From NCBI GenBank assembly GCA_001466705.2, contig LATX02000133.1, positions 806,001 to 870,000 on the forward strand: a stretch of 64,000 nucleotides of DNA. Direction: 5' to 3'. Source of the DNA: Moniliophthora roreri. Taxonomy: Eukaryota; Basidiomycota; Agaricomycetes; Agaricales; Marasmiaceae. The translations under genes and the position numbers were made by a program. The first letter of the stretch is position 1, and the number at the start of each line of letters is the position of its first letter. The notes under the pieces are model-generated. The model was not told the origin of the DNA, did no database searches, and was given only the letters and a program-made list of their open reading frames with translations. Positions 11,510-22,893 of this stretch are shown here, piece by piece.

Positions 11510-13487
11510 CTAACCGCCGGGGGTAAAAATAGTGCAAATAAGTTGCGCTGGAGACTAGGGCGAAGGGGTGACCTTGAAGGGGTGCGAAAGGGTCTAATCC
11601 TTTCAGGCGAACCTCCTTTTATCCGGTAAGTCTATATTGCCCTCAGCCCTTCCAGAACCTCTGACCAGACCGCCAGGTAGGTCCGATGATGATAATGATG
11701 ATGGACGGGATGTTCAAGGAAATAAGAGGTTTCATACAGGTTACTGTAATATACTGCCTCCTAGCTCCACCTTTCCGCCGCATCATTCGGTACTGATATG
11801 AGGATTTCATTGACAGAAATATGTGGACCACCTGGAACGGCTACTTATCAGTACTACTCATGTTCTCCGTGGACCTCCACTTCCGGGACAAGTACTCATG
11901 AAGACACAGTGGCTTGGTAACACGCCGTCTTCTCACCACTGGGAAGCATACACCCACGTATACACACTTCGCTTCCACGTTTACCAAAGCCAAGCATAAA
12001 GCTCTAGTATTGAATCTCGACAACGTAGCAAATTTCTTGGCAACCAATGACGGTCATCCTTGGCGTCAAAGAAGCCTACGCGAATGGAAACAGATTTCTG
12101 AGCGGCAGTCGAGTGTACACACCTTAGGGCATGATACAAGCATAAAATGGATGAACTGGAGATGGTAGCTCAACCACTGTTACTAGAGGGATCATCCCGA
12201 AGACGCGTTGGTGACTCACTTCCCAGGAAACTCAACAGAATCGTTATCTGGGTGCTTTCCCGCCGCAGCTCGCGTCAAAACGATGTAGAATGCTTGGTAT
12301 GTCTTCTCAAAGCTCCGCCGAACCTAACAATGAGTTCGTCACATGTATCCAGGTTTGTATGAAATTCGGGAGACTGCAAGAATGGGACGAGAAAGGCCAA
12401 GCCGAGACTTATCAATCTCTCCGATGATCTACCAACGAGAAGTTTTATCCGCCTAAATTGGACTGTCGCGAATCATGACTTACAAATACGTTGGCCAAGA
12501 CATTATAGCGAACAGCGCCACAGAGCGTAAGGATTCATTGTATGTACTGCCCGAAAGATTGTCCGAGCTTCACGCCAACGCGTAGGACGGTAAAGCTGTA
12601 TGATTTTTCTTAGCCCGAAGATGTCCGGAAATTGCGTGCACTATACGACCGAGATAGTCCGCAGTAGAGATCAGAGTCTCTCCACTGTATAGGGAAGACT
12701 GGTTGAATTGAACATACTTGGTGCGGCGGCCGTGGTACAATCTACGTACGGTCACCAAGACATTAGATCCCTCGGTATGCGAGATGCAAGCAGGGGACTT
12801 TTTCCCATGTTGTTTGTGGCCTGGAGGGAGATACAACAAGTTTGACGGATGCCCGACGACTCCATACGACTTTCATTTTGACATCGAGCGGATATAGGTG
12901 GGGTAATGTCTATGAGGATCTTAACATCTACCATATTTTTTTGCGTCATGATCACCAGGATTAACATGGCGGGTGTTGAGTCCTTGATGACAGGAACACG
13001 CGAATATTGAGAGGCGCCACTCCGAGGCCATTCCGCGTATTGCGGACTGAAGTACAGTAGACTCCGAACGTATATTGACGTGCCTTAGATCTTTGAAGGC
13101 TGTCGCTGCCAGGACGTATATAATGCGGAAGTTGAAGGTCTGCACTGTCCGTCGTCCGAGGGTGCTTTCATCCCACGAGCACCCCAGCTTGTGTCGTAGG
13201 CCTCAACAATGTCTAGCCTCTCTTTGACACCTTCCACGCCAATGGTACCAGTAGAAACAATGCAAAGGCTCAACGTTCAGAGTTAGCTAGCTAGTCAGTT
13301 CGAGAGTTTTGAAGCCAGAAATACAATACTCGAGTAGTCAGAGTGGCCCTTGAGAAGGGACAAATCCGTGTGCGAATTCCCTCTCCAGGTCCCTCTACCT
13401 ATGTGCCACCCATTCGTCGTGCTGCGCTCCAAGAAGCTCACAGGTACGTTTCTCGCGTTATCCGCAGAACTAACCCCCGGGCTACAT
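11510..13487. other. 2-kb stretch without an assignable gene
   Basis: Both strands contain only short open frames. One plus-strand fragment near 11822-11910 (GPPGTATYQYYSCSPWTSTS) looks like the end of a small secreted protein but has no supported beginning. A minus-strand fragment near 13085-13270 has coding-like composition without a recognised domain. I see no RNA gene. It may contain a decayed gene. Confidence 0.35.
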
Positions 13488-14501
13488 TTATTCAGAATTA
13501 TCTACATGCTGTTTCGCCCACTCTTGGATCTTGGTGAAATTTCTACAGTTATGGACAATGTCGAATCTGGGCTGGTAGTCCCTAGTGTCTTCTTGATGCT
13601 CAAATATTAGCGTACTGATGTCCTACCACAACGAACGTAGAATTTAAATACCATCAAGTCAATGAAACGAAATTACTTACCGAGGAGCACTGCAATGACT
13701 GTCGAATGGAGTTTATGCAATGTGCTTGATGATGTTGAGTGACTTTTGGATAATATTCTGGGACAAGTATATAAAATTAGCTCAAAGGCGATTTTAATTT
13801 CAGGAACGCTCTTTGTACCTGGATGTGGAGCTTTTCGAATCATGTTCTATAATAATCGTCAGACTGGCGCCGCATGATGTTCCGACGTCGACACTTACTA
13901 AACAATGTAGCTGATGAAAAACGTCCAACGTTAAACGGTACTTTCCGTCAGTTCCCGGTATCATATCAGTTCTATTTGCGAGTTGACTAGCAATGTCTTT
14001 TGTGACCGCGGAGTTGCCGACTAGTTCATCGACATGAGCCCTAGTGGGAGGTGGATTTAATGAGCAAAGTAGGAGAACGCACAGTCATTATACAAGGCTT
14101 CCCATGCCGCATCTACTTCATCAGACTTAGAGATTTATGGAGGTTCGCGATCTTTCCCTATGTCCCGGTGAAACATGACCATTTCGTACTCCAGAAGATC
14201 CTGAACAGGCGCTGTTTAAAGTCAAAGGTTTATTAGTTGGAGGATTCTGGGATAAAGCAATAGACAAGGACGCACTGTACAGTGGAAGCCGACGACACGA
14301 GTCCGTCGATGCTCTCCAGCGATCGAGCAGGATGAGATTCAGAGCAAGACTCAATACGAGTAGCAGCCCGACCAAAATTAGTGCCGTCGTGACGCATTTC
14401 TCGCTTCGAGTGCAAGACAGCCCTCTAAGAGATTGCCTCGATTGAGAAGGTTCCACCTCTTCTGTGGGGAGTGCTTCGTACTTCTGAGACGCTTTGGGCA
14501 T
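13488..14501 (-). pseudogene. UstYa/DUF3328-type oxidase-like protein with one in-frame stop
   Basis: UstYa-type proteins are membrane-anchored enzymes of fungal peptide (dikaritin) and other pathways, involved in oxidative cyclisation. Exons: 14501-14276, 14211-14094, 14040-13899, 13846-13819, 13757-13681, 13622-13488. Exon 1 is MPKASQKYEALPTEE followed by one transmembrane helix (TTALILVGLLLVLSLALNLI). The joined frame gives LYTPVQDLLEYEMVMFHRDIG, EVDAAWEALAHVDELVGN, LDVFHQLHCLNMIRK, EYYPKVTQHHQAHCINSIRQ and FDIVHNCRNFTKIQEWAKQH. Both HxxHC motifs (HQLHC, HQAHC) are intact, as expected for this family. The only defect is a TAA at 14135-14137 inside exon 2, after GKDREPP and before ISKSDEVDAAW; no donor or acceptor nearby would remove it. 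The gene is divergent from the small secreted peptide at 14866. Confidence 0.85.
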
Positions 14502-14804
14502 AGTGGGAGAAAGCTAGGAAGGGGAGTTGGTCATAGGACAACGTAGGAACTGTGGAGGAGCGCGGTACATATCAATAATAGCGCGATACCCCTGGAAAAA
14601 AGCGGGCCACCATATGACTGTGAAACGAACGCAACAAGAATGAGCGCTTCGGATCATCACGACTCGAAGTTTTTCCTTCATGTGCCGACGTGGGTTACCC
14701 GAACTCAATACATCGACTCGCTCTCGCACGATAAACCAGTGGTGATAATTTAGTTGCTCTGAGATGAGGGTTGATGAGTGCAAACTCGTGAAAGATGCTG
14801 CAGG

Positions 14805-14810
14805 TATAAA
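14805..14810 (+). promoter_or_regulatory. TATA box of the precursor-peptide gene
   Basis: TATAAA lies 56 bp upstream of the ATG at 14866, a normal distance for a fungal core promoter. The 364-bp space between the two divergent starts (14501 and 14866) would hold any shared control elements. Confidence 0.6.
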
Positions 14811-14865
14811 AGCTCAAGTACTCACCCTAAGAAAGACAACAAGAGTCCTCCTTCAGCTTCAGTCA

Positions 14866-15076
14866 ATGAAATTCACTCTCGCCTTCGTTGTCGCCTTCTT
14901 CGCTGCAGTTTCCATCGCCAGCCCCATTGCAGAGGTGCGTCTATGTCATGTCATGCCATTTCAGTTTGATCGTATCTGACAAAATGGAACAGGCTGAGAA
15001 GCGCAAAGAGACTGTCGACATGTCCTATGCCTGCCGTAGGGACAACACAACTGTGGGCTATGGCCCATCGTGCTAA
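14866..15076 (+). CDS. Small secreted precursor peptide with Lys-Arg processing site (RiPP-like)
   Basis: Two exons (14866-14934 and 14993-15076) with a 58-nt phase-0 intron encode a 50-residue protein. It begins MKFTLAFVVAFFAAVSIA, a clear signal peptide, followed by SPIAEAEKR. Lys-Arg is the Kex2 protease site, and the EAE before it resembles pro-regions of fungal alpha-factor and dikaritin precursors. The released part starts KETVDMSYACRRDN and ends GYGPSC. It has two Cys, two Tyr and a second dibasic site. A TATA box precedes it. The C-terminus is Cys itself, so it lacks a CaaX box and is not a prenylated mating pheromone. Its divergent neighbour is a UstYa-type gene, the enzyme class that modifies Kex2-released cores in dikaritin pathways. 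Only one core copy is present, while known dikaritin precursors usually have several. The function is an inference. Confidence 0.65.
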
Positions 15077-15358
15077 GGTTATCAATTCTTTGCTGATGGT
15101 GATGGTCTGGGACATATAATTAGTGGATCCACTCAACTATAGAATAACACCGCGAGCTCACCCTATCGATAATTCTAGATGCCTTTATCGTCATCTTGTA
15201 TGAGGGTCAATACACGAAGGGTCTTGAAACGTAAAATATGCCACAGTCTCGCTGGAGTTTAATGAATGGATCATTCAACTTTTGTATGCGTCTTCATTCG
15301 AATTCTCTTTAGTGAGAGTACATCAGTGTTTCTTTCCATCTTACACGTACATCGATAA

Positions 15359-16282
15359 TCAGCATACCCCACAATCTCCGATCCAAACAGGCACGATTGG
15401 TTTCTCGTCCTTGCTTCCAGGCGCAGCCCCGACTTCATCCAGCCTCTGTAGTACCTGTTCACTATCTGCATCTTCCGGCTTCACCCGTCCAAAAACAACG
15501 TACTTCCCTAAATAAGTTGAGCCTATAAGCAACCAATCATGAGCATGAGCATAATCGTACCCTTAAGCTTGTCAAGTGACTTTTGATCGTTGGTTAAAAC
15601 GATAAAAAACTGGGATGTGTTATTAGGATTCTTCCCGCCAGAATTGGCCATGGCTAGGCTTCCGCGAACTGGAGAAACTTGAAGGCCGGCTTTTTCACTA
15701 GCGAACTTTGGGCCGTAGATCGACTATTTTTTTTTTCCGAATTCAAAGTATCAGCGAAAGGATTCTGATGAGAAATAACGGATGACATACCTCGCCACCA
15801 CTTCCATCACCCCTCGTGCAATCGCCCCCTTGGGCTACAAAGCCTTTTACGATACGATGCATTGCACATCCCAAATAATGAAGTTTCTTATTTGGAGCAC
15901 CTTTTGCAAAGCCTTTTTCGCCGGTGCAGAGAGAGATGAAGTTTTGCCGAGTTTTTGTCAAACCAGGTGATGTGTCCAGTTCAAAGGTGATTCTACCGGC
16001 CAGAAGAGGCGTCGGAGGTGTGAAAAGTAGCGGCTTATCATCCTTCTAAACGATCTAGTGGAGTTAATATCCGTTATGAGGTTGGAGGAGACGTGGAGAT
16101 ACATTGACGTCGCGTAAAATATCTTGTTGTTCACTCGATAAGAGATCTGGGGATGTCGGGAGACCAAAGACTTCGGCATGTTTAGAGAGTAGAGAGCAGG
16201 TGTGAGCATAGGATTCAGCTCGAGATTCATATTCTGCCTTGTCACCGGCATAGATGTCGAGATAGGCATATTGAGAGGACAT
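15359..16282 (-). CDS. Cyclophilin-type peptidyl-prolyl cis-trans isomerase
   Basis: Folding helper that isomerises Xaa-Pro bonds. The start at 16282 gives [20 protein letters not shown], an N-terminal extension of about 60 residues not part of the catalytic barrel. The cyclophilin core follows: [48 protein letters not shown] (with the catalytic Arg of the HRI motif), [49 protein letters not shown], then [11 protein letters not shown] and a last exon ending [11 protein letters not shown] at 15359. The cyclosporin-contact Trp of classic CypA is Tyr here (YLGKYVVFG), as in many divergent cyclophilins. Introns are short and in expected places. Probably cytosolic, because no targeting signal is seen. 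Confidence 0.87.
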
Positions 16283-16403
16283 GATAGTTATTGGTAGAGA
16301 CACACGGTGTGTAAGCGCCCATAAATTAGTCATATGTTCCAACTACACAGGTGTTACACGTATAAATACAGCTCTCGTTATGTCGCGAAGAGATGTCTCT
16401 GTT

Positions 16404-18883
16404 TTACTTCGCCCTGCCTCCCAATACGTTCCTAACGCCAGTCTTCCAAACCTCGATCTCCTTCTCTAACCTGACAATGTCCTCTCTCACAGCCTTCCCA
16501 ACGTTTCCGCCATCATTTCTTGTCCCAAATCCGACCCTCAAGACGGCTCGTGCCCGGAGAAGTGTGTCGTATGCAAGCTTGAGACGTGAAGGGCCAGACG
16601 GTGGGTATGCCGTCGGGTTTTTCGAACCATCGCCTTCAGGTACCACAACCTCATCTACAGCGAGAAGCCTACCCAATTCCGCCAAAGCAACACCTAGAAC
16701 TGGATGTGCCGGGTTGAGAAGCGCTGTCAATCCAGTAACCACCTTGGTCGCAATACGGATAGCATCATCTAAATGTGCCTGAACTTCCTGAGCGTTCGTC
16801 TTTGCTTCGGGCGATACGAGTGTTTCTTCCGCAGATGCGCCGGATGGAGATTGGATACTTTGCATGAGAGTAGGTAACTCATCGATGAGAAGAGCTTGGT
16901 GGAGTCTCATCATTGCAAGGAGCGGGTGAGAGGAATGTGCGAGGCCCGCGGATGTCAGCAGGGGAATGAGGTTACTTGTCAGGCGTTTGGCTTTCTCAGG
17001 TTCTAGAAACACTGTCAGACAACGAAACGCCAGAGTATAGAAACGTACTCACCGGTATACTGCAACTTGGTTGCTTTATCCAAACCTTCCTTGCCTATCC
17101 GAACTGCATCGAGTACCTCCCCGAACACACTTTGCGATACCGCTGTCTTGCACTTTGTACAAGATGTGGTTTGGCTTGCGGTGTCTGAGATTCGTGTCAG
17201 TATAGTCTTCCGGAAAGAAGTACTCGCGCTTACCCTCAGACTCGACATCGGGTAATGAACACATTCCGCCGCATTTTCTCGGACACCACATGGATTGTCT
17301 GGCATCTGGGGGGATCTCTGACCTTGAAGGCGTTGCTACTCCCTCGTCAACATTCATCTGATCGTTGGCATCGGCTAGCCGCGACGGCGGGAGGCCACCA
17401 CAAAGAGAACAGCGACAAGTGAAAAAATATGTTTCCTTGAGAGCCTTCTGCCTCAGACGGCGAGGAAGTGTGGTATCGACGTATGCTGTAAGTATCTGTA
17501 TCGAGAATCAGATGAGCACTCGCGAAAGGTGTGTTGCCTGACCTCTTCTCCAGGGGCGATATCCCTCAAAGCCACTACTTCCATCCTGGGTTCATCTTTC
17601 TTATTCTCGTTCGAAGAGACTCCCGGGAACACCGCAACGACGTTGGGATCACACGAATGATTCAGAAGCGCCGCTAAAGGGGAGACGCATGCCCCTATTG
17701 GTGTAAGAGATGGGTCGGAGAGAGTGAAGGTGTTCGTCATGAACTAGAAAGATGCAGGTCAGGAACATGCGCAGCGAGACGAGCGGCTTCACATACTTTT
17801 GAAATAAAGTCCACTAGTGCACCAGCGCTCTCGATGCCAAACTGGGAAGACAGATCCTGGGGCGACGATACACCGAGGTATTGCACGAGACTGTGCGCCA
17901 GTTGTGTTTGATTTTCGATGTCCTTGGTATTAGTATCACCCTTGGAGAGTGTGATACGATCTATCAGAAGGGTGTCAGTATTGATATTCCTCAAAACATG
18001 GATGTCACGTACGTGATTGCATGTTATCGATTTCCTTCGCCTACAAATAGGAATTTAGAGAGAGAGAATGACAACGCGAAATGGTCAAGAATACTTACCC
18101 AAACGCTATTGAACCCCTTTTTTTGCTTCTTCCACAGTATTCTTGCCATACACCTGATTGCATCGCTTGGCGGTCTGACAACGTGTTCGACTGCATCGTC
18201 ACTGGTATTGGCTTCCTCCGGAGACGGTCCTGCGGCGCTGGCAGCTTTGAACCAGCGTTGGAGGGCAGCACATTCATGTTTATGGATCGACCAATCACTT
18301 GTTTGACATTCCTTTACGCGTATCAGAAAAAGTACGGGGATTCGAAGGTATCACTCACTGCATTGCAATACCATACAGCGCGACATTTTGTGCATCTGCT
18401 AAGTTTTGTAGGGGCTTCCGCTGTTGCCGGAGCTTCCGCTGATGCAGAACAGGCGGAACAACAAGTATCGAGATATCGATTTGATATGGCATGACTATGT
18501 GGCTTGACTGAAAGAATGGAACTGCCTACAGAAAAAGCTTAGGTTATCGGCCAGAACCAACGAACACAGCACGTACCAGACCGAATTGACTGAGTTGCCC
18601 ATATTCCTCTACCCTGCACGTCCGAAACGCGAATCTCCAGCCAAGGTGGAAGAGAACTATATAATCCGTCGTTTGGCACCTGGTACGGTGGAGATTTGTT
18701 CATTTCCTTTGTCACTACATTCCTTGATTCCCCTTGGATACCGTTCCTTTGTTCGTCCGGATCACATTCTAGTGTTTTCGCAGGAGAATTTGCAGCTGAG
18801 GAGGAATCTCGAGGAAAGCTTGAGACATTTACATACGATTTGGCCTTTTCTTTCTTTGCTTTCGACGCGGTAAACGAAGACAT
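16404..18883 (-). CDS. SET and MYND domain protein (SMYD-like lysine methyltransferase)
   Basis: Predicted S-adenosyl-methionine-dependent protein lysine methyltransferase. Exons in order: a Lys/Ser-rich N-terminus (MSSFTASKAKKEKAKSY), the start of the SET domain (LPPWLEIRVSDVQGRGIWAT), a MYND zinc finger split over two exons (CSACSASAE, then RCTKCRAVWYCNA and CQTSDWSIHKHEC), a helical insert (LVQYLGVSSPQDLSSQFG), and the SET core with LAALLNHSCDPNVVAVFPG, the cofactor-binding NHSCDPN motif, and ALRDIAPGEE. A post-SET Cys cluster reads TYFFTCRCSLCGG, with further CxxC pairs (MWCPRKCGGMC, SCTKCK). The C-terminal part is TPR-like (LLAMMRLHQALLIDEL), as in SMYD proteins, and ends at 16404. All features of the SMYD fold are present. 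The target is unknown. Confidence 0.87.
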
Positions 18884-19333
18884 CTTGCAATGGGTAGTCT
18901 TGATGACGAAAGGACGTACAGGTGCTCCGGTGGAAGATGATGGAATTGGGCAGAAATAAATAGGCGCCCAGGGCCTTTCCCACAGCCGTATTTGATGCCA
19001 GCTGCAGCTCGACTACGAACCTGTTCCTTGGATTCTGAGGAATCCTTCCGAATGATGGTCTTACTGCCTCTAGACCGTCTCTTCAACTCGATTGAACCGC
19101 TAGTATGCGCTCTGGGCACTGCTTCAATGATCAACACGATTGGCAACTCATGGGAACATCTTTGTGTCCCAGGTATCGGAACTGATGGGAACGCGCTGGG
19201 AAACTAAATCAACATGTTGTGATGGTGTACTGCCAATGATATGGATCAGGATGATAGCAATCTCTGAGGTCTGAGGTTCTATTTAAAAAGCTGGTAGTAA
19301 TTGACTACCCTTTACATACCTGCCCTTTTCAAC
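18884..19333. other. Divergent intergenic region
   Basis: No gene seen. It separates the SET-MYND gene (minus strand) from the GPI-type gene (plus strand). A TTTAAAA-like sequence near 19282 may serve the latter as a TATA element. Confidence 0.5.
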
Positions 19334-19963
19334 ATGAAGACCCCTGCTCTTTCCACTGCTCTCGCACTAGCATCCTTCGCTCTTGGTGAGTAGTTTATGT
19401 ACTTTCCTGCACTGAGAACATCTCAATAAACAGTGACCGGTAACTCAGCGCAGAACCAATTCCTCACTCTTCCGGAGTTTGGACCGACTGGCAACAGCGA
19501 ATTAACCACCTTTACCACGACCGTTACAGATGCTGTAGCTGTCCCGATAGGCACGAATGGGGGAGAAACAACCTACGCACTTGTCGAAACTGAGAGTAGT
19601 GGATCAAATGCACCTACGCCAGTTACTTCCCGTGCGTCAGTCTGTTCTCAAAATACATTCAAGTGCTGACAAATTTCTACAGAGACTTGGGTCGTTTCTG
19701 CGTCAGGGTGGCGGAACTTGGGCACAGACTACCCCATAGATTGCCATTTCACTGCGAGCGGAGAGGGTGCTTGTGAAATTGTAGACGTGGAAAGTGATTC
19801 AACCACCACGTTCACTACTACTGTAACACAAACCGGAGTGCCGCTTGCGAATATTGTGGTTCCTATATCAGCGTCGTCTGCTGGCAGTGTAGGCGTCCCC
19901 CTTAAACTATTGAGCGTAGTTGTTGCCGGGATTATGGCGGGTGTGGTTTCCGTTTGTTGGTAA
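19334..19963 (+). CDS. Ser/Thr-rich secreted protein, probably GPI-anchored
   Basis: Three exons. Exon 1 is the signal peptide (MKTPALSTALALASFAL), exon 2 begins VTGNSAQNQFLTLPEFG and exon 3 begins QTWVVSASGWRNLGTDYPID after an intron ending near 19681. The mature part is rich in Ser and Thr (TTFTTTVTDAVAVPIGTN and STTTFTTTVTQTG) and has two Cys (DCHFTASGEGACE). The C-terminus SAGSVGVPLKLLSVVVAGIM is a small-residue site followed by a hydrophobic tail, the usual GPI-attachment signal. Likely a cell-surface or wall protein. I recognise the type but not a named family. Confidence 0.8.
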
Positions 19964-20024
19964 AAGTGAAATACATTGCTCTTCCTAGCGAATAAGTACA
20001 TCGCATAAATTCCGTTACAGATAT

Positions 20025-21473
20025 TTACTTCGAGGGTATGCTGTTAGTACCGTATCCAAATGTCGATCTCCTCGGGCTTGGCGTCAATGGTATATCTTCT
20101 CCTTCACCAATGCCAGTCCCAGCTTGGCCGTAAACGGCGTAAAATGACTCGTACTTTCTCATATAGTCTTGACCAGATTCGTTTCCTGGATCTTCGTCTG
20201 AACTGGATCCGAGAGCTTCATAGTCGGATTTTCCAAGCTTTAGTCGCCTTCCCAGCCATTTGCGAACCTGCCAAGATGTTTTCGACCATGAAGGTGTTGA
20301 AGAGAATGAGAATAAAACCAATCCGTTTCCTTGTGGTATCCTACGATATACTTTGATGAAAAATAATGTCGCAAGGAGAAGAATTCTAAGCAACGGATCA
20401 GTGAAAATCCTCACGTCCCAACGAGGCTATAGACGCACATTATAGGTATCAACGTGAGCCAAGAGTAATCACGGAGAGGCTTATCATTCCCCGCATTGTC
20501 TCTTTCACCATTCCCAGACCCATCTTCGGTCTTCTCGGAGTCCGAATCAGGGTCAGCGGGAGGCGAGTCAGCATCCTCATCATCGTCTGTCCCACCCTTC
20601 TCAGGGTAGGAGTCGTCGTGATCCGTGTTTCCCGCTACTTCCGGGCACGCATAAAACGATCTCCATTCAAACGCATGAGTGCCATTGAACGTCCACGAGA
20701 AGCTTGGCGACGTTAATTGCTGCAAGAACGACGTTCAGAGGACACAGCCAATAGAAAGACTCTCCCGGAAACGCACCCCTCCAACTGTCTCTGCACGTTC
20801 TTTCGAACGATCACAGGAAAACATAAATGCCGCTTTCTGCTTCTTCCCATTGTACATCCCACCATGCAGAGCCACCTGCAACTTGCCCGTAGAATTTTTA
20901 CCGTTATTGATGATTTTAAACGTTGGCCGAAGCATGTCGAGGTCACCACCAGCAATGGGAACGACTCGCAAGATCCGCTCCGGTTCAGAGGGATGGTTTG
21001 GACGCATGTTGCTGACTGTGTAATGTGCAAATTCAGTGGGTGTTGCAGCCGTTTCAGAGAAGGTGTTCCGACCTGTTAGGCATATCCAAGTACCATCTGG
21101 ACACTAGGATTCAGAGATCATGAGTAACGATGTCGTCGTGTAGAGACAGTATACACACCTGCAAGTCCTGAGGTAACGTTGCGTCTCGTTTCAGAGGCCC
21201 TGTAAGCCCGATCTCATATTTGTTGGTTGTCAACGTCGGGGGCGTATCTGTGAAAGCAAGTAAGCAATGGCATTGAAAAAAACCGGTGATATACATACCT
21301 TCTGGTATTAAGAGCCTCCTATGCCGAACGCCGGATCGCAACAAAGGACAGATGTCGTATTTCAGATTCTGTATAGTGAAAGAACAAGGGATCTCAGAGG
21401 TTGAACGGATCCCCAGCCCCAATGCCATCCACGCGCAGGAAAGAACGAGTATGGCGGCCCGTGCTGTTGACAT
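20025..21473 (-). CDS. Atg27 / mannose-6-phosphate-receptor-like type I membrane protein
   Basis: A signal peptide (MSTARAAILVLSCAWMALG) leads into CSFTIQNLKYDICPLL, then TPPTLTTNKYEIGLTGPL, CPDGTWICLTGRN, RILRVVPIAGG, LQVALHGGMYNGKKQKAAFM and FSWTFNGTHAFEWRSFYACP. Paired cysteines and the order of these blocks match the MRH lectin-like domain of Atg27 and related sorting receptors. An acidic stalk (DDDEDADSPPADPDSDSEK) is followed by the membrane segment WLTLIPIMCVYSLVGT, an intron of about 74 nt, and a cytosolic tail with KSDYEALGSSSDED, where the Tyr could be a sorting signal. The lumenal domain supports a role in Golgi, vacuole or autophagy membrane traffic. The tail is unlike yeast Atg27, so the exact orthology is open. 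The last introns are less certain than the lumenal exons. Confidence 0.72.
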
Positions 21474-22893
21474 CGTTGTGAGATGAGCTGTCAGTGCTCA
21501 AGACGGGGGCAGGAACGATGAGGGCTTAGGGCCGATCTCGCTTGTTGCGTCTTGTTGCTAACTACATAGATTAGAAATGATTGGGAACCCTGTATCGTAT
21601 GGAGCATAACGGTCGGACCGGGCCTCGAGAGGTAACATCTAACATCACATGGGACTGTAAGCAAAGCACGATAAAGCACAACGCGTCTAGGGATCAGGTT
21701 GTGATACCATCAGACTTCCTCAGGGCGTAGAGAATCGGGGATATCAGCGAATTTTTTCCGTGTGCTGGGGTTGAAAGCCGGATTTGAACATGGATTGCAT
21801 GGGTGACAGTAGTGCTTTCGATATGGCCGTCAGTCGAGTGAAGCCATGGAGGCCAAGAGATGATACCCGTATTGTGCCACTTCTACACCCCCCGGATTGT
21901 ACTTCTGGAATCTGATAGATTCACGTGGATAGACGATGCATACGTATAAGACGTTTCGCCAAGATAGTTGAAAGCAACAATCGTCAATAGCAGCAGTCTA
22001 GAAAGCATGAAAACGTAAGTCAAGAACAAATTACGCATTGTAATGCAACTGACCCTAAGGTTCAAGGGAAGGACTACTTGGAAGCGACTTCAAGGAAATC
22101 GGTCCTGGCTTTAAACAGAGACATCGGCGAGGCTTTCAGTATAGATTGGGCTATGCTCACTCCTCTATTATGCGGGAGCAGAGCTGACAGGCAAGAAGCG
22201 AAGGAGGAAGTGAGGGCCGACTTTTTTTCCCACGTGGCCGTGACCTATTTGAACACGAACCACGATGTGGGCAAAAACTTGAAATTCTCGATCTCGAACA
22301 CTCTAGACTGAAGGCTTTTGTCATTCACCTGTATAAGACATGGGATGAGTGGTCCCATGTCGATAGTGGCAATTTCCTGAGGCTTCCTACATGCAGGGCA
22401 CACTGTCTCCGCTCAGCATTTTTGATTTCGCCATCACACCCGCAACCAAGCTGCAACTTTGACCCATCCGTCGGTCAGTCGGTCAGTTGTTCCTGACGGC
22501 GGATTACTAGGCTATCCGCCTCCTACAATCACGAGACACCATCATTCATGTGAACTTTTGGGCGTTGTGGGTCATCTTGTCTCGACCTCAATCGTTTTTA
22601 ACGTCATATTTCCTCATAGGTGTCGATTTTCTCGTTGCAATATGCGAACTTCCAATGCCTCATCCAATCAGCTGCACATAAAGTACTCATTGTCACCTTT
22701 GGCTTTCTGATGAGGTATCCTCTTGCATGTGTTGAACATCGTCTCGTGCCCACTCAAATCCCGATTTTAATTCTTGAATTTTAATTTTTCGTCAGGATAT
22801 ACGTTTGCCCGTGCCATTTCGCTATTACGAGTTCTCTTTAAAAAGACCCATGGCACAGTATCCGTTCTTCCCTGTTCCTAATTCGACCTCTTC
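21474..22893. other. 1.4-kb stretch without an assignable gene
   Basis: Short open frames on both strands (for example 22078-22311) show no domain. The final 60 bases hold a TTTAAAA element near 22837, a possible TATA box for the GH51 gene at 22894. Confidence 0.45.

Noticed and set aside
14866..15076. Precursor peptide as a basidiomycete mating pheromone
   Set aside because: It ends in Cys; pheromones end in a CaaX box with Cys fourth from the end. It also has a signal peptide, which pheromone precursors lack.
20250..20345. Alternative frame GFILILFNTFMVENILA in the Atg27-like gene as its true membrane helix
   Set aside because: It needs a weak donor and then stops before the DYEALG tail. 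The frame with the gtgagg donor runs through to the acidic tail, so I kept that one; cDNA could overturn this.
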